Assembly: GCF_900163635.1 (NCBI RefSeq)
Contig: NZ_FUID01000002.1
Span: 62,001 to 126,000 of the forward strand
DNA length: 64,000 nt
Direction of reading: 5' to 3'
Origin: Leucobacter sp. 7(1)
GTDB taxonomy: Bacteria; Actinomycetota; Actinomycetes; Actinomycetales; Microbacteriaceae
Below the pieces are notes generated by a model. It made no database searches. It saw only the letters and a program-made list of their open reading frames with translations, and was not told where the DNA came from. Shown one piece after another: positions 1 through 8,150 of the stretch; positions within the stretch are counted from its first letter, which is position 1, and every line of letters starts with the position of its first letter. The position numbers and the translations under genes were made by a program.

Positions 1-597
1 TGGTCGCACCCGCGAATGGTTGCTCGCCGTGTCGACGTCTCCACGGAGTCGGATGTCGACGCCGCATTTGCAGACGCCCCCGAGACACTTCTCGGGCCGC
101 CGGACGCAGTGATCCATTGCGCAGGCATCTATCGTTGGGCCCCGCTCGGGGATACAACGGTCGCCGAATGGGATCGGGTCCTCCGGGTCAACGCAACGGG
201 AGCGTTCATCATTGCCAAGGCGGCAGCGGCTGCTATGCCACGTGGCGTCATTGTTCTCCTCTCGTCCGTGGCTTACGGGCGCGGAGACGAGGGCGAACCC
301 GGCGCCGCCTATTCCGCGAGCAAAGGGGCGATCGTGAGCTTGACGCAGCAGCTCGCCGTCGAGCTGGGGGCGCGGGACATCCGTGTCAACGCCGTGGCAC
401 CGGGAATGATCGACACTCCAATGCTCACCCTCAATAACGACCCCACCGCGGTTTCGGCTCTCACTCATCGCCTGCCCGCGCGCCGTCTGGGAACAGCTCA
501 GGACGTCGCTGCCGCGTGCTTGTTCCTCGCAAGCGGGTCAGCCGGATACATCACGGGCGCGACCCTCCCCGTAGATGGTGGCTACCTCGTCGCGTAG
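1..597 (+). CDS. Short-chain dehydrogenase/reductase, 5' end outside window
   Basis: C-terminal three quarters of a classical SDR oxidoreductase acting on an alcohol/ketone with NAD(P). The reading frame is open to base 1, so the N-terminal TGxxxGIG cofactor motif lies upstream of the window. Visible are the catalytic YSASK motif (Tyr and Lys), the preceding LLSSVAY stretch with the catalytic Ser, the VNAVAPGMIDTPM segment and the C-terminal GATLPVDGGYLVA. It converges on the liv operon across a strong hairpin. Its function probably belongs with the two SDR genes at 7.4-8.9 kb, but that is inference. Confidence 0.9.
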   Translation, partial: WSHPRMVARRVDVSTESDVDAAFADAPETLLGPPDAVIHCAGIYRWAPLGDTTVAEWDRVLRVNATGAFIIAKAAAAAMPRGVIVLLSSVAYGRGDEGEPGAAYSASKGAIVSLTQQLAVELGARDIRVNAVAPGMIDTPMLTLNNDPTAVSALTHRLPARRLGTAQDVAAACLFLASGSAGYITGATLPVDGGYLVA

Positions 598-630
598 TCA
601 GGGCTCCGGAGTCGGGCACGCAACGCGTCC

Positions 631-676
631 GGCCGCCCGGTGGTGGATACCAGAGGGACTCCACCACCGGGCGGCC
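631..676. terminator. Strong bidirectional hairpin between SDR and livM
   Basis: A perfect 17-bp inverted repeat (631-647 with 660-676) and a 12-nt loop lie exactly between two convergent genes. It is GC-rich with no clear T tract, so termination is inferred from its symmetry and position. Confidence 0.75.
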
Positions 677-690
677 AGAGGGCGCGGACG

Positions 691-1800
691 CTAGGGGCCT
701 ACGACCTCGGTACGGTGTACCGACGTCGCTGCCCTCAAATCGCCCTCGTCAGCGACCTCGTCGTCCTCGTCGTCCTCATCATCCTCGTCCATCCAGGCCT
801 CAGGCTTGGCCCAGAGCCCGCTCACGAACGGCATCAGACCGCGGGGCATCGTGAGTACCACCACGAGCAACACGATCCCGAGTGCTGCGAGTCGAACCTC
901 CGGTAGGTCTTGGAGCTGCATCTGCACGAAGGACAAGAGCAGAGTGCCGATGATCGGTCCCACAACGGTTCCCAGTCCCCCGACGACGAGCATGGTAACT
1001 ACGAGCGTCATGGGGCTCAGCCCCATGAGAGTCGGTGAGGCAACAGTGAACACGTTGGCATAGAGCGCCCCAGCGACCCCAGCAAGAAAACCGGAGATCG
1101 CGAATACAAGCATCTGGTACGTTTTCTGCCCGATCCCACGCGCGGAGGCAAGCGCTGGATTGTCGCGCATCGCAATCATTCCGTTTCCCAGCGGGGATCG
1201 GACGAGCACCAGCACGATCAGTGTGGTCACGACCGCGACCGCACACGCGACCCAGTAGTTTAAGCGCAGTGCCCCGTCGCCCGTGAACCCGAAGCCTTGG
1301 AAACCGGACAGGCCATAGCTGCCCCCGGTAACCCCTGACTGATCCGCAACGATCAGAAGCCGGACCACCTCTGCGAACCCGAATGTCAGTAAGGAGACAT
1401 AGATGCCGCGGAGCCGCAGTACCGGGATGGAGAGCAGCAGTGCAATTCCCCCGGATACGCAGCCGGCGATCACGAGCGATGCCCACGCGGGCACCGGTAA
1501 ATAGATCGTGATCAGGGCTGCCGAGTAGGCTCCCAAGGCATAGAACCCCAATTGGCCAAAATTCCAGACTCCGCCGTAGCCCAGCACCAGGTTCCAGCTC
1601 TGCGCCAGCGTCAGCGTGATCATCGCGAGGGTGGCCGCGCTCACCCAGCTTCGGTCGGGCGCAATGAGTGGGAACAATGCCCCCACAAGGAGCGCAACGA
1701 CAACCAGGAGCGGTCGCGGGCGCGGCCAACCCATCGTGCGTGCGTCCCAGCGGGGAATGCCCATCGCCGTTCGGCTGTGAACTCGCGTGCTGTCGGTCAT
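691..1800 (-). CDS. livM: Branched-chain amino acid/amide ABC transporter permease (LivM type)
   Basis: Inner-membrane permease of a Liv/Urt-type high-affinity importer. The 369-aa protein has about ten hydrophobic segments. The family signature region reads GYGGVWNFGQLGFYALGAYS (about residues 74-93), and the cytoplasmic ATPase-contact loop is around ARGIGQKTYQ. It is the last gene of the operon and overlaps livH by 4 bp. The C-terminus is odd: a run of Asp/Glu (DEDDEDDEDDEVADEGD) encoded by near-tandem GAC/GAG codons, not a normal part of the family. The substrate cannot be read from the permease; the context suggests an amide or amino-acid-like compound rather than leucine itself. Confidence 0.93.
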   Translation of the reverse strand: MTDSTRVHSRTAMGIPRWDARTMGWPRPRPLLVVVALLVGALFPLIAPDRSWVSAATLAMITLTLAQSWNLVLGYGGVWNFGQLGFYALGAYSAALITIYLPVPAWASLVIAGCVSGGIALLLSIPVLRLRGIYVSLLTFGFAEVVRLLIVADQSGVTGGSYGLSGFQGFGFTGDGALRLNYWVACAVAVVTTLIVLVLVRSPLGNGMIAMRDNPALASARGIGQKTYQMLVFAISGFLAGVAGALYANVFTVASPTLMGLSPMTLVVTMLVVGGLGTVVGPIIGTLLLSFVQMQLQDLPEVRLAALGIVLLVVVLTMPRGLMPFVSGLWAKPEAWMDEDDEDDEDDEVADEGDLRAATSVHRTEVVGP

Positions 1801-2684
1801 AGCCTCGCCTCCTGCGGCTTTCCTGCAATTCCGTAGGGGCGCACAATCAACACCACTACGATCAGTGCGTAGAGCACCGGCATCGCGTAGGTCGAGCTCC
1901 AGAAGATGGAGACTGCGGCCTGCACGAAACCGATAATGTACGCGGCGATAATCGTGCCTCGGGTGCTCCCGAGACCCGCGAAGATCGCTACGATGAGTGC
2001 CTGCAGCATGGGGAGTTCTCCCATGGTTGGTGACACAAAGTACACCGGTGCGAGTAGCACACCAGCCAGCCCAGCGAGCCCCGCTGCGAGCCCCATGGTC
2101 AGCACGTATGCGCGTCGTGCGGGGATACCCATCAGACGCGCCGCGTCCAAGTTCTGGGCAACCGCAACGATCGCTAGGCCGTAGCGAGATCGACTCAAGA
2201 AGAGCCCGAGCGCCACCAGAGTTCCGATAGCGATGCCCGCGGTCAGAATTTGATGCCAGGTGATCGAGACGCCAGCTGCAAGTTCCAACCGCCCGGGGAG
2301 CAGGGCTGGGAAGTCCTTTTGTCGCGGCCCGTAGAGGAGTTGCACCCCGCTCTGCACAATCGAGGCGATCGCAAACGTCGAGATAAACGCGGTCATTTCA
2401 AAGTCCACGCCTGCACGCCCCACGAGCCGACTAATGCCGACCCCATAGCTCAGCATCCCGAGCACAAAGGTCACGAGCACGGCAAACACCATGGCGATCC
2501 ACGGGGACACCCCAGTGCCGTTGACCAGCGCCCACGCGGCCACGCCGCCCACCATCACCATCACACCCTGCGCCATGTTCAGCACACGGAGCGTGCCGTA
2601 GACGAGACTCATCCCGATCGTAATCAAGGCGAGCATTGATCCCTGTACCAGGGCGCTCACCAGGGTTTGGAGGAGAAGATTCAT
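1797..2684 (-). CDS. livH: Branched-chain amino acid/amide ABC transporter permease (LivH type)
   Basis: Second membrane subunit of the Liv-type importer, 295 aa, the usual length. It begins with the hydrophobic segment LLLQTLVSALVQGSMLALIT and continues with GMSLVYGTLRVLNMAQG, the conserved LivH core. The contact-loop region RLMGIPARRAYVLTMGLAAGLAGLAG is canonical for the family. It overlaps livF upstream and livM downstream by 4 bp each, so these genes should be translationally coupled. Confidence 0.94.
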   Translation of the reverse strand: MNLLLQTLVSALVQGSMLALITIGMSLVYGTLRVLNMAQGVMVMVGGVAAWALVNGTGVSPWIAMVFAVLVTFVLGMLSYGVGISRLVGRAGVDFEMTAFISTFAIASIVQSGVQLLYGPRQKDFPALLPGRLELAAGVSITWHQILTAGIAIGTLVALGLFLSRSRYGLAIVAVAQNLDAARLMGIPARRAYVLTMGLAAGLAGLAGVLLAPVYFVSPTMGELPMLQALIVAIFAGLGSTRGTIIAAYIIGFVQAAVSIFWSSTYAMPVLYALIVVVLIVRPYGIAGKPQEARL

Positions 2685-3391
2685 TCTGCCACCCCCAAAT
2701 ACGTCTCGCGGATCGCGCGCTCGTCGAGCAGGTCGCTCCCGCTCCCCGAACGCACGATGACACCGTTTTCAATGAGGTGAATATCGTGCGCAAGGCTCTG
2801 TGCTCGATGGATGTTCTCCTCTACCAACAGCACGGTCATTCCGCTCTTAACGATGCGCTGGATCTGGTGGTACACCTCATCCACGATGACCGGTGCGAGC
2901 CCCAGGCTCGGTTCGTCAATCATGATGAGTCGCGCATCGCCCATGAGCCCACGACCGATCGCGAGCATCCGTCGCTCACCGCCAGAAAGGGTCCGCGCGC
3001 GCTGAGTACGACGCTCATGTAGCCGCGGAAAGATTTCGTACACTTCATCAATACGCTCGCGCGCGCGCTTCGCCGCGCTGCGGGTGAACGCACCAAGAAT
3101 AAGGTTTTCCTCGACGGTCATATCGGGGAACACGAGATCACCCTGGGGCATGTGGATCAGGCCGTGCTCCACGATTTTTTCCGCCTTCACGCGCGTGATG
3201 TCGGTGCCATCAAACGCGATCGTTCCGGACCGAACCTTCAGCAACCCGCTGATAGCCCGCAAAAGCGTAGTCTTGCCATGGCCGTTCGGACCAACGAGTG
3301 CGGCACATTCCCCTCGCCCAACTGTGAGACTGATTCCCTGCACGATCACCGTTGAGCCGTATCCTGCGACCACATCAGTGAGTTCTAGCAT
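2681..3391 (-). CDS. livF: Liv-type ABC transporter ATP-binding protein (LivF)
   Basis: Cytoplasmic ATPase, 236 aa. Walker A is GPNGHGKTT (about residue 34), the ABC signature is LSGGERRMLAIGRGL, Walker B is LIMIDEPSLGLAP, and the switch His lies in the following LLVEENIH segment. The ATG overlaps the livG stop (TAATG) and is preceded by AAAGGAG at good spacing. The SLGLAP sequence after Walker B is typical of LivF rather than LivG. Confidence 0.95.
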   Translation of the reverse strand: MLELTDVVAGYGSTVIVQGISLTVGRGECAALVGPNGHGKTTLLRAISGLLKVRSGTIAFDGTDITRVKAEKIVEHGLIHMPQGDLVFPDMTVEENLILGAFTRSAAKRARERIDEVYEIFPRLHERRTQRARTLSGGERRMLAIGRGLMGDARLIMIDEPSLGLAPVIVDEVYHQIQRIVKSGMTVLLVEENIHRAQSLAHDIHLIENGVIVRSGSGSDLLDERAIRETYLGVAE

Positions 3392-4188
3392 TATGCTTGC
3401 TCCTTTCGTGCGATGCGGTGAGCCGCCGTCGTTGTGGCTTCCTCCGCGGAAGAACCGAGGTACACCCTGACCACTTCAGGGTCACTCATAACTTCACCGG
3501 GTTCGCCCTGGCGGAGCGTGCGGCCCTGGTCCATGATGAGCACTCGATCAGCCAGAGCCATCAGCGCCCGCATTACGTGTTCAATCAGCACAATTGTGAT
3601 GCCCGAGCTATTGATTCGTTCCAACAGCCGCAACAATGCTTCGATTTCCTCATCGGTGAGGCCGCCAAACGGTTCATCCAGGAACAGCATCGTCGGAGAA
3701 CTCGCAAGAGCCGAGGCGATCATGAGCCGTTTCTTGTCGTAGACAGGCAGTGGCCCCGAGATCTCCGCGGCGCGATCGCTCAGGCCCACAAATTCGAGCG
3801 CTGCCTCCGCGCGGTCCCAGACTTCGGGATCCCGGCTCAGGCTTTTCCACCAGGGCTTCCCCGATCCAAAGTGTGCGCCGACGATCGCGTTCCCCATCAC
3901 CGTCTCGCTATCGAACACTGAGGGTTTCTGAAAGGTCCGAGTGATCCCGAGGTGACAGATCTCGTGAATCGAGGATCGCGCTATCGGTGTGCCCTCGAAC
4001 AGGACTTCGCCGCTCGTGGCCCGGACCATACCGGTAATCACATCGAACAGAGTAGTTTTTCCTGCGCCGTTGGGCCCGGCGATCCCGAAGATCTCACCGC
4101 GTCGCACTTCAAAACTCACCCGATCAACCGCTGTCAAACCGCCGTATCGCTTGGTCGCTGCGCGGACCTCAAGCTGCACGTCACTCAT
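3391..4188 (-). CDS. livG: Liv-type ABC transporter ATP-binding protein (LivG)
   Basis: Second ATPase subunit, 265 aa from the chosen ATG at 4188. An in-frame GTG at 4206 would overlap the livK-like stop by 10 bp and neither start has a convincing ribosome-binding site. Motifs are Walker A GPNGAGKTT and Walker B TMLFLDEPFGGL. The normal LSGGQ signature is replaced by LPVYDKKRLMIASALA: the leading SGGQ is not recognisable, only the K-(K/R)-L-x-(I/L)-A core that LivG proteins usually have. The divergence may be real, since the rest of the protein is intact. Confidence 0.9.
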   Translation of the reverse strand: MSDVQLEVRAATKRYGGLTAVDRVSFEVRRGEIFGIAGPNGAGKTTLFDVITGMVRATSGEVLFEGTPIARSSIHEICHLGITRTFQKPSVFDSETVMGNAIVGAHFGSGKPWWKSLSRDPEVWDRAEAALEFVGLSDRAAEISGPLPVYDKKRLMIASALASSPTMLFLDEPFGGLTDEEIEALLRLLERINSSGITIVLIEHVMRALMALADRVLIMDQGRTLRQGEPGEVMSDPEVVRVYLGSSAEEATTTAAHRIARKEQA

Positions 4189-4196
4189 GCGCGTAC

Positions 4197-5525
4197 TCAC
4201 AGCCACTTCGGCAGAACAAAACTGCCCTTGCCATAGGGGGCCGGGGAGAACAAAACCTGTTCGCCGTCTTGGATCTGGTACGTGAGGTGCGGCATGCCGA
4301 GACTCGGATCATCGGTGGCGTCCGGATAAGGAATTGCGGTACGGTCCTCAACGCCGAAGCGATAGGTCCCGACCACGCCACGGAACGTGAGCGCGGAGAC
4401 GGCCTGCGAAACAGCGTCAAAATCGTAGGGGTCTCCGGCTCGCGAGGCTGCCTGGGCCCACAGTCGCACGATGTCGTATTGCGCACCAGACTGGCTCAGT
4501 CCGGCTTCAGTCCCATAGGTTTGCAAATATCGCTCACGGAATGCGAGCCCCATCTCATCAGGCAAGGTCCCGATCGTTGTCGACCAGACCACGCCGTTTG
4601 CGGCATCTCCCGCAAGATCGATGTACTCAGGCACGCTCGGACCGTACTGCTGATATAGCAACGAGGGGGTGGGAGCTGTCGCAAACTGCTTCGCGAAGCT
4701 CGCAAGGTCACCCGCGAGATAGTCGGTTACAAAGATGAGTCCGGGTGGGTTGTTGCGGATCTTGGAAAGCTGAGGCCCCCAATCAGCGTTGGGAACCGAC
4801 ACCTCCTCGTACATCGTGATATCCCAACCCATGTCGCGCAGCCCCTGCTGCATCACCGTGGCGATCGAAATCGAGTACGAATCGTTGCTCGAGATCACGG
4901 CAGCGCTCTGTGCGGAAGGCACCCAGATACCCTTGTCAATCCATTCCTGCATGAGCTGCAGGAAACCACTTGCGTACCACGGCTCCGTTGGGCAACACTG
5001 GAAAATATTCGTCATTCCATGCTTCACGACATAGTCTGTGTTCTCCTGCAACGTATTCGTGTGGAAGAGCGGAACACCTGCCTGCGCATACGTGTTGAAT
5101 TCCACCGATGTGGCTGTGGTGTAGCCACCCGATGCCGCGGCAATCTTTTCCCGGGAGACCAGTCTCTCTGCCACTTGAATGAAGTTTTCAGGGGCTTGAT
5201 CCGCGATGTCTCCGACCACGAGTTCGACAGGACGACCCAGCACCCCACCAGCGGCATTGATGTCTTCCACTGCGAGTTCAGCTCCACGAACCATCTCCTG
5301 TCCGTCGCCCGAGTAGGGGCCGGTCACGGGGGCTACGATGCCAAACTTGATGGTTTCGCCTCCCCCAGCGGCGGCAGCGGTTCCCGCGCGTCGAGGGGAC
5401 ATGAAAAAGCCGCCGGCTCCGCCTGCGAGGAGACCAGCTGCTCCCGCGATCCCGATTCCCCGGACGAGATCGCGCCGGGTCACACGCTTCCGCTGAGGCG
5501 TGGGGTTCGGTGTTGCCTCACTCAT
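4197..5525 (-). CDS. Tat-exported LivK/AmiC-type substrate-binding protein
   Basis: Extracytoplasmic receptor of the Liv importer, 442 aa. ATG at 5525 is chosen because GAAGGAG lies 6 nt upstream; an upstream in-frame ATG at 5588 has no such site. The N-terminus has a twin-arginine-like signal (TRRDLVRGIGIAGAAGLLAG) followed by an Ala-rich region. The mature part starts IKFGIVAPVTGPYSGDGQEM, typical of Peripla_BP_6. Its C-terminus (LTYQIQDGEQVLFSPAPYGK) matches the C-terminus of the adjacent regulator's sensor domain, so the two are paralogues. A 94-nt gap with a candidate operator precedes it, indicating a possible internal promoter. Confidence 0.93.
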   Translation of the reverse strand: MSEATPNPTPQRKRVTRRDLVRGIGIAGAAGLLAGGAGGFFMSPRRAGTAAAAGGGETIKFGIVAPVTGPYSGDGQEMVRGAELAVEDINAAGGVLGRPVELVVGDIADQAPENFIQVAERLVSREKIAAASGGYTTATSVEFNTYAQAGVPLFHTNTLQENTDYVVKHGMTNIFQCCPTEPWYASGFLQLMQEWIDKGIWVPSAQSAAVISSNDSYSISIATVMQQGLRDMGWDITMYEEVSVPNADWGPQLSKIRNNPPGLIFVTDYLAGDLASFAKQFATAPTPSLLYQQYGPSVPEYIDLAGDAANGVVWSTTIGTLPDEMGLAFRERYLQTYGTEAGLSQSGAQYDIVRLWAQAASRAGDPYDFDAVSQAVSALTFRGVVGTYRFGVEDRTAIPYPDATDDPSLGMPHLTYQIQDGEQVLFSPAPYGKGSFVLPKWL

Positions 5526-5619
5526 ATACACTCCTTCGTGCAGGTTTGCCGGCGCCAACGAGATGGTGCTGGGCCGCAGTGCTGTCAAACACTCACGCTA
5601 AGGGAGCCCAGAACACGGG

Positions 5620-5635
5620 TCATGCGTCATTTGAC
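5620..5635 (-). promoter_or_regulatory. Candidate operator, site 3 of 3, upstream of the Liv receptor gene
   Basis: On the minus strand this reads GTCAAATGACGCATGA, inside the extended palindrome CGTCA-AA-TGACG (5-bp arms, 2-nt spacer). It overlaps the last codons and stop of the regulator gene and lies 94 nt before the receptor ATG. Two near-identical copies in the same orientation relative to the downstream gene lie upstream of hyuA. I infer it is bound by the LuxR-LivK-like regulator. Confidence 0.6.
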
Positions 5636-7374
5636 GGATTCACGGCACCAGGGTCGAGCCATCCAGGCAGCGTGAACGCAGCGATGTCACCAAACGGCGC
5701 GGGATCGAGCAGTGTGTGTTCCCCCGATTGGATCTGATACACGAGGTGGGCTTGACTCAGCGCCGCGTCCGGAGTGGTGTCCGGGTACAATTTGGGGGCC
5801 TGCCCCGTCTCGCCGAAGTAATACACACCGTTGACCCCGCGGTACGGCCAGCGTCGCAAATAGCGCACCACATCAGACGTGTTTCGGGCGTCAACTGACG
5901 ACCACGCGGCCGCCAGCATCCGTACTTGGTCATACACGGCTCCCGCGATCGACCACCCCGGATCCTGCCGGAATTTGGCGCGATATTGGGCGCGAAACCG
6001 TCCGCCGAGTTCGTCATCGTAGGTACCGGTGGTCGTGGACCAAATCACACCGTCGGCACGCTCGCCGAGCTCGCGCACGAAGCCCGGATTCGATGGCGAG
6101 TAGATCCCGTACACGAGCGCGGGTACCTCGCGGCGAAGAAAAGCCTCGTGGAACGCGACAAGCTCACTGTCAACGTAGTTCGCGATCAGAATCACGTCGG
6201 GGTCTACGGCAGCTACGGTGTCCAGGACCGCATCCCAATCGGTGTCCCCGACAGGTGTCGCAATAGACTCCGTCACGTTCCATCCCGCAGCGTTCGCCTG
6301 TTCTCTAAACAGCGGCGTCGCCACGTTCATACTCTGCGACGGCATTTCTAGCGGCACGATGACACGGCTTCGCGCGGACCAGCTCCCGGCCCGCTCAAGT
6401 TTCTCAAGGAGCCTCAGCATCCCAGCTCCGTAATAGGTTTCTGACGCACAGGTCTGAAAAATCATGCCGAATTTCCAGGGCTCCTGCTCCGCACGCCGAA
6501 CGTCGGCTTCAAAGGTCGCCGTGTGCAGGAACGGCTTCCCGTATCCGGCGATCTCCTCCATAAACTGAGGATGCTCCGCGCTCACGTAGCTCGAGATAAT
6601 TGCGTCAACGTCGGCTGCGAACAATCGATGTAACGCGGAACGAATATCAGGCCAATCGAACGTGCGGACGATTTCATGGATGGGCTCAATCAAACGCCCA
6701 CCAATCCCGCCCTGTTGGTTGATCTCGTCCACCGCGAGCAATGCACCATTCAGCGTCTGCTCGCCGTCGGATGAGGCATGGTCAGGGACGACGATTCCCA
6801 GGCGAATAGGAAGTCTGGTCATGACATGCGTACGAATCGGGAGGTGCCCACGATCCAGCCGCCGGTGAACAGCGAGTTCGAGCTCCGCGACGCCAATGCC
6901 CCCCTCGTTGGGCACGCCCCCGGGGAGAGGCAACCGCAGCAGGCCGAGGTCAACAGCGAGCGCCGCTAGACCGCCGCGGGAGCTCTGTCCGAGCTTTTCG
7001 AGCAGGCGCTCCAGTTGGCTGGAGACCGTGCGTGCGGAGGTTCCCAGGCGCTCAGCAACGCCCCCGTTCGTGAGTCCAAGCGCAACAAGAGTCAGCACGT
7101 CCAGCTCTCGGACCGTGATCCCGCGGGGCATTTCCACGCGCTCGATGCGCGCGCTGACTCGATCCGCCGCCGCGCTGAATGGGCCGTGAGCGCCCTCCCG
7201 TGCGAGCTGCACGTCTAACCAGTGCTCACCATCGCGCCATAGGAACCTCAGTGACGGCCGACCAATCAACAGGAATGCCTTCGCATAGGCCCAAATCTCC
7301 TGCGGAACCTGCTGCGGCAAGACTTCTTCTGGGGTATCCGCCGTAATTGTGCGTTCAAGCGCCTGATCCGCCAT
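5620..7374 (-). CDS. LuxR-HTH fused to LivK/AmiC-like ligand-binding domain: one-component regulator
   Basis: Predicted cytoplasmic transcription factor of 584 aa. ATG 7374 is chosen for the AGGAG 8 nt upstream. Residues 1-80 are an unassigned N-terminal domain. Residues about 86-145 form a LuxR/GerE helix-turn-helix (ITVRELDVLTLVALGLTNGG, then TSARTVSSQLERLLEKLG). Residues about 187-575 are a type I periplasmic-binding fold (LPIRLGIVVPDHASSDGEQT; GALLAVDEINQQGGIGGR). There is no signal peptide or membrane segment. The sensor half aligns along its length with the receptor encoded next door, ending LVYQIQSGEHTLLDPAPFGD. It lies in the middle of the operon, 45 bp after an SDR. It probably senses the transported compound; ligand and mode of action are inference. 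Confidence 0.85.
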   Translation of the reverse strand: MADQALERTITADTPEEVLPQQVPQEIWAYAKAFLLIGRPSLRFLWRDGEHWLDVQLAREGAHGPFSAAADRVSARIERVEMPRGITVRELDVLTLVALGLTNGGVAERLGTSARTVSSQLERLLEKLGQSSRGGLAALAVDLGLLRLPLPGGVPNEGGIGVAELELAVHRRLDRGHLPIRTHVMTRLPIRLGIVVPDHASSDGEQTLNGALLAVDEINQQGGIGGRLIEPIHEIVRTFDWPDIRSALHRLFAADVDAIISSYVSAEHPQFMEEIAGYGKPFLHTATFEADVRRAEQEPWKFGMIFQTCASETYYGAGMLRLLEKLERAGSWSARSRVIVPLEMPSQSMNVATPLFREQANAAGWNVTESIATPVGDTDWDAVLDTVAAVDPDVILIANYVDSELVAFHEAFLRREVPALVYGIYSPSNPGFVRELGERADGVIWSTTTGTYDDELGGRFRAQYRAKFRQDPGWSIAGAVYDQVRMLAAAWSSVDARNTSDVVRYLRRWPYRGVNGVYYFGETGQAPKLYPDTTPDAALSQAHLVYQIQSGEHTLLDPAPFGDIAAFTLPGWLDPGAVNPSNDA

Positions 7375-7418
7375 GTGCGTTCTCCTGGTTTTCCGCAACC
7401 CCTCACTGACCTGCACCG

Positions 7419-8150
7419 TCAGGTGGCGAGGAATCCTCCGTCAGCGGCCAATGCGACACCCGTCACGTATGAGGAGGACCGGCTGATGAGATAGTAGCAA
7501 GTCTCCGCGATCTCATCCGGTGTTCCGGCGCGCCCCAGGGGCAACCGTTGTGTGAGGTCTCCGATGGGAACGTCGGTCCCCACAACAAGCCCCACATTCA
7601 GCAGGTTCACCCGCACCCCGAATGGACCCCACTCGACAGCAAGCTGTCGAGTCATCCCGGCGAGCCCCGCCGCGGCCGCGCCCGGAGAGACCCGCGGTAG
7701 TCCTGCGATCCCGCGACTCGCTGACGCATCTCCGAGGAACACGACCGCGCCATCGTCAACCGGCGCACCGCCGCGAAGACGCAGCATCTCGCGGACCCCT
7801 GCTTGCGCGAACACGAACGCAGCACCCAGCTGCCGCTGCACGTCTCGCCACCCAGCCACCGACTCCGTCACTGCCGAGACGGCATGGTCAATGTGAGTCG
7901 CGTACACAAGTGCAGCTGGAGGGCGTCGCCACTGCGACGTGAGCTGAGACAGCACGGATTCCACGCCGTCCGGATCACTGGGACTGAGCTCGTGACACTG
8001 CACCGGGAGCGCCCCGAACTCCTGCAGTGGAGTTGCTCCAATGAATGCAACGCGCCAGCCCTTCTCGATCGCGAGGCGCGCGAGAGCGACAAGTACCGGG
8101 CTGGCATACCCTGACAGCACGAGACCAGGACTGTCTTCACACTCACTCAC
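7419..8150 (-). CDS. Atypical short-chain dehydrogenase/reductase
   Basis: SDR-fold protein, 243 aa, starting at GTG 8150 and overlapping the upstream SDR stop by 4 bp. The N-terminus (LVLSGYASPVLVALARLAIE) replaces the glycine-rich TGxxxGIG cofactor loop, and the expected catalytic YxxxK appears degenerate (SPGAAAAGLAGMTRQLAVEWG, with Tyr and Lys missing). The C-terminal RVNLLNVGLVVGTDV and ITGVALAADGG-like end (VTGVALAADGGFLAT) are family-typical. Loss of the cofactor loop and catalytic pair suggests a non-catalytic or altered partner of the adjacent intact SDR. The fold call is firm; loss of activity is inference. Confidence 0.82.
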   Translation of the reverse strand: MSECEDSPGLVLSGYASPVLVALARLAIEKGWRVAFIGATPLQEFGALPVQCHELSPSDPDGVESVLSQLTSQWRRPPAALVYATHIDHAVSAVTESVAGWRDVQRQLGAAFVFAQAGVREMLRLRGGAPVDDGAVVFLGDASASRGIAGLPRVSPGAAAAGLAGMTRQLAVEWGPFGVRVNLLNVGLVVGTDVPIGDLTQRLPLGRAGTPDEIAETCYYLISRSSSYVTGVALAADGGFLAT

